Positions 44,636 to 50,427 of a stretch of DNA of 50,427 nucleotides are shown here, in pieces. The stretch spans positions 48,706 through 99,132 of the forward strand of contig MU130452.1 of the NCBI GenBank assembly GCA_015039465.1, read 5' to 3'. The stretch comes from Phlegmacium glaucopus. Lineage: Eukaryota; Basidiomycota; Agaricomycetes; Agaricales; Cortinariaceae. A program made the position numbers and the translations under genes. The notes under the pieces were generated by a model. That model saw only the letters and a program-made list of their open reading frames with translations, was not told the DNA's origin and ran no database searches. Position 1 is the first letter of the stretch; every line of letters begins with the position of its first letter.

Positions 44636-45037
44636 ATTAAATGCAGTACGTTGCTGTATGCGTGTTAATCTGAGTTTGACTGACTTTTTTTTCGTCGTAT
44701 ATTCAGTGCGCCATCGTTGGCATCCTCTTGCAGGTGTAAGCATGGGAAGTAACGGTGTGAAGGGCACGGCGTTTAGTGTAGTAAGGGGTTTGATCTACAC
44801 AACTCAGGACGAAAGGCCAAAATCGATGCATTTGACAGAGCTTTGAATGTCTAAGTGGGAGAGACCCATGGGTAACTACGAGTCTTTTCCATGCTTGGCG
44901 AGTGTTTCATATTGTAGACGTGGTAATAAGGATGTTTATGCGTTTAGGTGTCTACAGGATGTCGTCTATACTGCTGCCATCGGACTCGAGGATCATCTAT
45001 CTATCATCTGAATATCGTCACTTAGTCGAATGTCAAT
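44636..45037. other. Intergenic
   Basis: No gene recognised; 3' flank of seven-TM copy C at the right end. Confidence 0.5.
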
Positions 45038-46011
45038 ATCATCGTCTCTGAGGCACAATACCGACATCTCCCGTTTCCGATATGGAATTTGGATTGTGAG
45101 CCGCAAAGCGCAAACTTCCGACTGTCGATTCCATCATGGATTTCTCGTCGTGAAAAAAATAATCCCATGGAGACCCGCACCAGGTTGATTGTAGGTAAAT
45201 AGACCCATGTTATCAGTGAAATAACAAATCGCAATGACGATGTTGCAATCAAATTGAGCGTTTGGTGGATAGGAAAGAGGCAGCGTCTGAGTCCGTCGTT
45301 AAAAAAAAACGCCAACCACGAACCGAGCCAATAAGATAGAAAATAATGTCATACCAGAGTCAATTAGCATGAGTATGACAGTCAGAATGTTTCTCGCGCC
45401 AATGGCACCCAATATTTGGTCGTCTCAGGCAGACTGAAAATATGATAGCTGAACTGACCCAAGAATGTAAATGTTAAGATTGAAGCAATGATCACGACGC
45501 GGATCTTGGAACCCCACACAATCCAGCAACGGTAAATCATTGAAGAATCGCATGAACAAAACAACTGATAAGGATCATTTATGCATACTAGGATAGATTG
45601 AGCTATGAAGTCGCAGCAGCCGATTATTGTGTTTTCAATAAAATATGTATAGAGTACCGCCGTTGGATTGTCGTCAAACTGCACAACTGAAAGCATAAGT
45701 TGTTGTCACCGACGGACCTTGTTACTTACCGGATATATGCAGAATGTTACAGCAATAACAACGGTTGAAACAGTTAAAACATATAAAGCACACAAAGCGT
45801 AGAAAATGACATTTGTCATCTTGCGGTGTCTTTTTTCGATAGCTAGTGCTGTAAATACAGGGCGAATATACCAGGATAGAGTCCTGGGACAGGTGAAAGG
45901 TTCCATTTTGTTAGTAGTGGCGGTGGAATGTAGAAAGATATTTAACTTACCGTAGAAGAAGCCTTCAAGGCATCGTCCAAAGAAGTTATAACAACTCAAC
46001 ATTAGCTTCAT
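45038..46011 (-). pseudogene. Seven-transmembrane protein, copy C (multiply disabled)
   Basis: Third member of the family of 3252-4460. Exon 1 (46011-45951, RCLEGFFYG) and exon 2 (from 45883) are recognisable, but exon 2 has a nonsense TAG at 45845-45843 where copy A has CAG, and then a one-base loss before NVIFYALCALYVLT. Exon 3 (from 45678) runs through the former intron 3, which has lost its AG (AATG instead of AAAG) but is 51 nt and open, into IYRCWIVWG. About 150 nt of exon 5, including span 5, is deleted (join near 45424). Frame shifts sit at homopolymers near 45305 and 45155. The promoter TATATAAAG (46064-46072) survives. Confidence 0.85.
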
Positions 46012-48110
46012 GACTTCGTGTCTGTTCCAAAGGTTGAATGGCCCATTAGATCTCGGACGTTTGCTTTATATAGGGGTATGGGTCGTCTAGCGTCAACATC
46101 AAATACAGCGAGTCAGCGACTGGGATAAAACTTGAGGTTCGCCACAATCTCAACAAATCGTCCCCGCAGATTTTTGGTCACGTAGTAGGAATATGTGCCT
46201 GTGCGGGGTGATATCGATAATGAATGAGTGGAGGGTTTAGTACGATAGGAGTGAGTTGGGCTGTCTTTTCACTTACCCGTACTTTCATAGTCCACAACAC
46301 ATCCAATATTACCATCATCGAGTGTATGCATCATCAACCAGCAGTGCTACTCGACCGCTGGGTAGACAATTGAGGAGATTTGAATGGTGTTGCATGCGCG
46401 GGTTCGGAAAGTATGTTGATTAGGTTGGTTGTTAGTCGCAGCCAAGTCAAATGGGCATTGATGGATGGTAACCAGCAACGGACATTTGGTGGTAGGACTG
46501 AGGATCGATATCATGGGCAATGACCGCTTCGACAACTTTGGTATTGTTTCATTGTCATGGCAGGGTATAATATGGCGTCCATTCGAAATGAAAGGGAAAT
46601 GGCTAAGACTGAGTCGAGATGAGGCATTCAATGTCAAATGGGGGTCGGAAATTTGAATCGGGAAGGACAAAGAAAATAGGTATGGATATCATATTTCGAG
46701 GGCAAGATTCCAGGCATTCGATGGTGCGTAGCCCAAATCCCATGCGAAAATTGAACACCCGTGCGTGAATAAAGGCCTGAGTCTCAGACGGATAGGAAGC
46801 AGATAGAAATACGAGCAGTATTGGCGAACACACCCTCAAATGCAGTGCTTGTTCTCTGTCCTGGTCTATAAACGTTGCTATTTGCTATCCAGGATGCATT
46901 GGCCAGTGAATGAGACCTGATATACTGCGCGATTGAGCCTGGGGAACTGATATTGCGCATGCAGTTTACGGTTCAATACGAACGGATGTGCGAGAGGAAT
47001 GTTCGAGAGGACAAACATATCAGGACGACTCACCGAGTCATGGCCCAAATGGGGAGACCTGTTTTACAGGACCGAGAGGAGAGCTTTACATAGTGAGGGT
47101 CGAGGAACAAGACGGAAAGCAGAAAAATTTCGGACCAACGCCAAAATGACATCATACTCCTAAGTATCAACTAGGGCTCCTTGTTGTGGCCAAATAATAT
47201 TAGTTTGTTTCTACTACCAACTCAGCACTGGTGCCAGCACCAATACAGTAGGCGGGATTGCCACGATTGAATTTCGATTTTTGAAATCAAAAACTTGACA
47301 TTCCGCCCTACAGTCGTTTCGGAAGTTCAATAGAATAAATTCTGGAAATTTTATAAAATCTCCAGTGTTCTCAATTCTGGTTCGCTTTGAATGAGAATGC
47401 AACCATTAGATTCGCATTGGTAAGGCGCATCGACAGATATAACAAATATGTGAGGAAGAGAGGTTTGAAGAACGAGGCGAGGTAGCTTTGACCCTACCAC
47501 CGTACAGCTTGTCACGCGAATCAGCACAAATCTTGAGAAATTTGGCTCTATGATAACCACATATGTGTGCAGTCGGTTGAAGTAGGTGTCCCTAAGTGAG
47601 TTCATTGAAATTGAACAAAGATTGGTGAAGATATGATTCAGACGACTTTAGCTTTATTATTTGGTTCCCTCCGTCACATTGCTCGAGCTGGACTTCGAGC
47701 TGCTATCACTTCATGTACAACCATCTCTATCCCTCCTCCACTCTGCTTTACTGCCCTTCTGCCGTGCCACCCTGGGACAATCCAATAAATACATATCATC
47801 CACCTGTCGGATAGGCTACCAGCGGTGCTGTTTCTCGTTGTCTGACCTGAGCTTGCAGAAGTGCAACAGTTTCAATGCAACAGCATGGTAGATGGACGTA
47901 AAATCCCAACTCAGCGTCCGAGATCACGTATCAAGTTGAGGAAGAAATATAACCCATAAATTGTATAACTACTTGATACAAGACGTGCTCGCAACAACGG
48001 CCCATGCCCCACCTCCTTCTGATCACCATATATGGAACCTAAACTATTAGTTAGAAAAACACCATTGTCAACATGGGCTACTCAACGTGCGTCGCTTCGA
48101 CAACCAATGT
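46012..48110. other. Intergenic, no supported gene
   Basis: Two overlapping minus-strand frames near 47.2-47.6 kb (RLHTYVVIIEPNFSRFVLIR) have some protein character but no recognisable family or spliced continuation. Otherwise nothing stands out. Confidence 0.45.
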
Positions 48111-48551
48111 TCAATCTCCATAGAATCGATGCCACGCAGGGTCTCGTGTGATCTCCAGGGCATTCTTGATGTTGTCAATGACCTCTCTGGGAGGAGGCGT
48201 AGCAGTGTCCCGTGAAATGTTGTCCGCAAGTGTGAGACACCAATCCTCCTCATGGCGACGAGGACCACGAGAGTACGTAACAAAATGTTTGGTGGTGCGT
48301 CTCCAGAGACGAAAGCAACGGGTGAACAGAGGTCCCATCGATTTCCTGATATATCGCTCCGAAGCTTGCTCATTGTCTTCCACATTATCAAAATGCTGCT
48401 GTCCCCAATCTACCAGCTCCTCTGAAGAGAAGGTAAAACCGTAGATCATACGTTGATGTGAACGCCTCGTTGGCACCGGTACGCCTCGGGTTCGACGTGA
48501 TGTGGAGTCTGCTGCAGGTGGGACGATGGTAGTAGGGCAAGTAGTGACCAT
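48111..48551 (-). CDS. Hypothetical protein, about 146 aa
   Basis: A single open frame ending with HRFYGD. It holds a Thr/Pro-rich N-terminal third and a basic/aromatic body (FTFSSEELVDWGQQHFDNVE, ASERYIRKSMGPLFTRCFRL, EEDWCLTLADN, REVIDNIKNALEITRDPAW). The start at 48551 follows a TTTTCAG sequence on the minus strand that could be an acceptor, so an upstream exon is possible; an in-frame ATG also lies at 48569. The composition and lack of shadow character suggest a real gene, but I recognise no domain. Confidence 0.6.
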   Translation of the reverse strand: MVTTCPTTIVPPAADSTSRRTRGVPVPTRRSHQRMIYGFTFSSEELVDWGQQHFDNVEDNEQASERYIRKSMGPLFTRCFRLWRRTTKHFVTYSRGPRRHEEDWCLTLADNISRDTATPPPREVIDNIKNALEITRDPAWHRFYGD

Positions 48552-49126
48552 GTTGGTGACTGAAAACATAAATTGGGAAGTTGAGAGAAGGGAGACACTT
48601 CAGGAATTGAATGGCGACTTGATGGAAGTTCAACACAAGCCGTGACTTTCTGATTGCGTGACAACTCGTCTGCGCTTATTATTGCTGTTTGCAAAACAGT
48701 TGGCCACGACTGCCTTTTTGAGAAATCAACAAATTGCGCGTCATTTCGGGCTCGAAACTGTTTCGTGCCGTATCTCAACAAATACATGTCTTTTCATGAA
48801 AATTTTTATACTGTTGGAATTGTCTGAGCAAGCCGGAGACGCTGGAAAAATTTCTGAGGCCTAGTGTGCAAAAATGAGCATTCCGCGCCTGTCACGTCTA
48901 TTTTGGCACCCAGTGTCAACTTTCCATCCATAGAACGAGAACCACTGCGTCAAATTGAAAACTGAAAAGTACATTATGTTTGTAGCAAAAACGCGCAGGT
49001 GCAGAAAAAAAATGAGCCTGAAAGGTTACGATTTGCTTCGTCAATATTGTCTACAGTATTGTTACCGCACCACAAAGGCCTCGGGAGTTGTGTGACATAT
49101 CCCTTGCTGCGCTTTGCCCTTCCGCC
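48552..49126. other. Divergent intergenic region
   Basis: Separates the minus-strand hypothetical gene from the plus-strand nuclear-type gene. No gene is supported here. Confidence 0.5.
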
Positions 49127-50427
49127 ATGGTCAACCAACGTGAAAAAACCAAAAAGGCAAAGAAAACACCCTCATTATCTAAAGCCACTGCTGGGACAAA
49201 GTCTTTTCCCCCCAAACTTACACTAAAACTATCTAAACCAAACTTACCGCCTGTCTCTACAGTAGAAGGTGCTGCGTCTGAAACAGACTCGGTCCGAATT
49301 ACCCCACCACCACCCATTCCAGCGAAGCAGTTACGAAAGGCTGTCAAGAATGCCGTCACAATGCTTGGCAAGCACGGGAAACAACTGCCTGTCTCTACAG
49401 TAGAAGGTGCTGCATCCGAAACAGACTCGGTCCGAATTACCCCACCACCACCCATTCCAGCGAAGCAGTTACGAAAGGCTGTCAAGAAGGCTGTCACCAC
49501 AATGCTCGGCAAGCATGGGAAACAAATGTCAGAGGCTCCCACAATTGCCACCATCGAGGAGGAGGAGGATCATTTTGAATCACCTGACGAAGGGACCTCC
49601 AAAAAGCGCAGGCGCATTTTTGAGGATGGATATAATGATGCTGATGAGGAAGATGAGTTGGAGGGAGACAAAGAGGAGGAGATTCTCGAGGATGAAGACC
49701 AGGATACTATCTCAGATGACAGCAGTAGCTCGGAGGACACAATACAACATGAATCACCAATTGTCCAGAAGAAAAATAATAAGAAAGCTGTATCTGGTAT
49801 TTCCCTTGTCCTCTCGCTAAAATATTCACGTTGTATTCCTGATATCTTGACTCGTAGATCTTGTTCCCTTCAAACTTAACTTCGCAATTCCATTGAATGG
49901 TGCAGATGAGATTGTCTCTCTGCTGTCAAACATTTCCTGGAAGGATTTCCGCTCTCAGCTCGCCGATACACTGGGAATTGCTCCAAAATCTGTTGCTGTT
50001 GCATACCGATTCAGCACTAGTCCCACCAGTGCCCGTTACGTCCATCTCAAGTCTACGGAACACCTCACGGAGCTTTTTCAAACAGCAAAGAAGACCCTAA
50101 AGACTTCCCGCTCCCAGAAGCCCTTCTATGTCACAATCAAGGATCTTCGTGATGAGCCAGGAAAGAAAGGAAAGCAGTCAAAGGGCCGCAAAAACAAGAA
50201 GGTAGATATCTTATCTTTCTGCGACAATCTGGTTACTCATATGCTTTCCAAGCCCCGAAAGGACACTGATTCCGAAAGGTCAGGCAGTGATTCTGATGAT
50301 GGCACCACTCGCGTTAATGGTAAAAATGTTTCTTCAAAGGAGAAGAGTGGTCCACAGTGGGTTGCACAGATAGAAAAGGACAATGCTTGTGCTGACCATC
50401 CTGGCCATGCCTGTGTCAAGACTTTAC
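49127..50427 (+). CDS. Acidic, lysine-rich nuclear-type protein, partial (runs off right edge)
   Basis: Unknown function; from memory it resembles a family expanded in mushroom genomes. The start at 49127 has a GCCATGG context and gives MVNQREKTKKAKKTPSLSK. Exon 1 49127-49796, exon 2 49906-50201, then an optional 51-nt intron (50202-50252), exon 3 from 50253 to the edge. A 46-residue unit is repeated in tandem (49250-49387 and 49388-49528; VSTVEGAASETDSVRITPPP in both). After it come a Lys/Arg tract (SKKRRRIFEDG) and a long acidic region. Exon 2 encodes an ordered domain (ISWKDFRSQLADTLGIAP, VAVAYRFSTSPTS, KPFYVTIKDLRDE). Exon 3 has acidic/Lys-rich sequence, PQWVAQIEKDNACADHPGHA, and a Cys/His pattern at the edge. 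The 51-nt intron is open in frame, so retention would not break the protein. Confidence 0.8.
49250..49528 (+). repeat. Tandem 138-bp coding duplication
   Basis: Two nearly identical in-frame units (49250-49387, 49388-49528), each beginning CCTGTCTCTACAGTAGAAGG. The second has one extra codon before ATGCTCGGCAAG. Near identity points to a recent duplication. Confidence 0.9.

Noticed and set aside
1..50427. Bacterial-type features (operons, CRISPR arrays, phage or defence islands)
   Set aside because: Spliced eukaryotic genes throughout; no regularly spaced short repeats of CRISPR type.

Overview
The window looks like a chromosomal segment of a basidiomycete fungus, most likely an Agaricomycete of the mushroom order (Agaricales). 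The reasons are many short spliced exons with 48-66 nt GT..AG introns, a laccase with about 13 introns, CipC/DUF3759 genes, an F-box gene, and several protein families that I recognise from memory as expanded only in mushroom genomes. Almost every real gene is fragmented in a plain ORF view. The exon models here were rebuilt by hand from splice sites, phase and family motifs. No transcript data were available and placement below order level is not secure.

Layout. 1-1626 (-): 5' part of a GRF zinc-finger gene running off the left edge, with a tandem repeat and a 519-bp inverted-repeat element upstream. 3.2-9.4 kb (-): two copies (A intact, B broken) of a seven-transmembrane gene, separated by low-complexity DNA and gene debris. 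A third broken copy (C) lies at 45.0-46.0 kb. 12.1-17.2 kb (+): three CipC-like genes with the same exon phases. Copies 1 and 2 lie in a 1.2-kb duplication, and a MITE with an 8-bp target duplication sits upstream of copy 3. 17.4-18.0 kb: tandem exon-like repeats. 18.9-20.6 kb (+): F-box protein. 21.1-22.4 kb: two more inverted-repeat elements. 23.7-26.1 kb (+): complete 522-residue laccase with all copper ligands. 26.4-27.1 kb (-): hAT transposase remnant. 28.5-29.5 kb (-): intact 224-residue cysteine-rich membrane or secreted protein. 30.4-31.7 kb: a secreted-protein candidate and a frameshifted gene. 32.7-37.2 kb: tandem segmental duplication carrying two small secreted proteins built from a Cys-Pro repeat. 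37.6-42.8 kb: a compact housekeeping pair, METTL16 (-) and KLHDC4/Kel3 (+), sharing a 104-bp promoter. 43-48 kb: gene debris. 48.1-48.6 kb (-): small hypothetical gene. 49.1 kb to the end (+): an acidic, lysine-rich nuclear-type gene running off the right edge.

Functionally, the METTL16/KLHDC4 pair is the conserved core. The rest is fast-evolving accessory DNA: extracellular oxidation (laccase), stress-type small proteins (CipC), secreted repeat proteins, multi-copy membrane receptors of unknown ligand, and small non-autonomous transposons. The most novel items are the secreted CP..HPI..C repeat family, the three-copy seven-TM family with exonised introns, the CipC duplication flanked by an 18-bp direct repeat, and an 11-nt micro-exon in METTL16.
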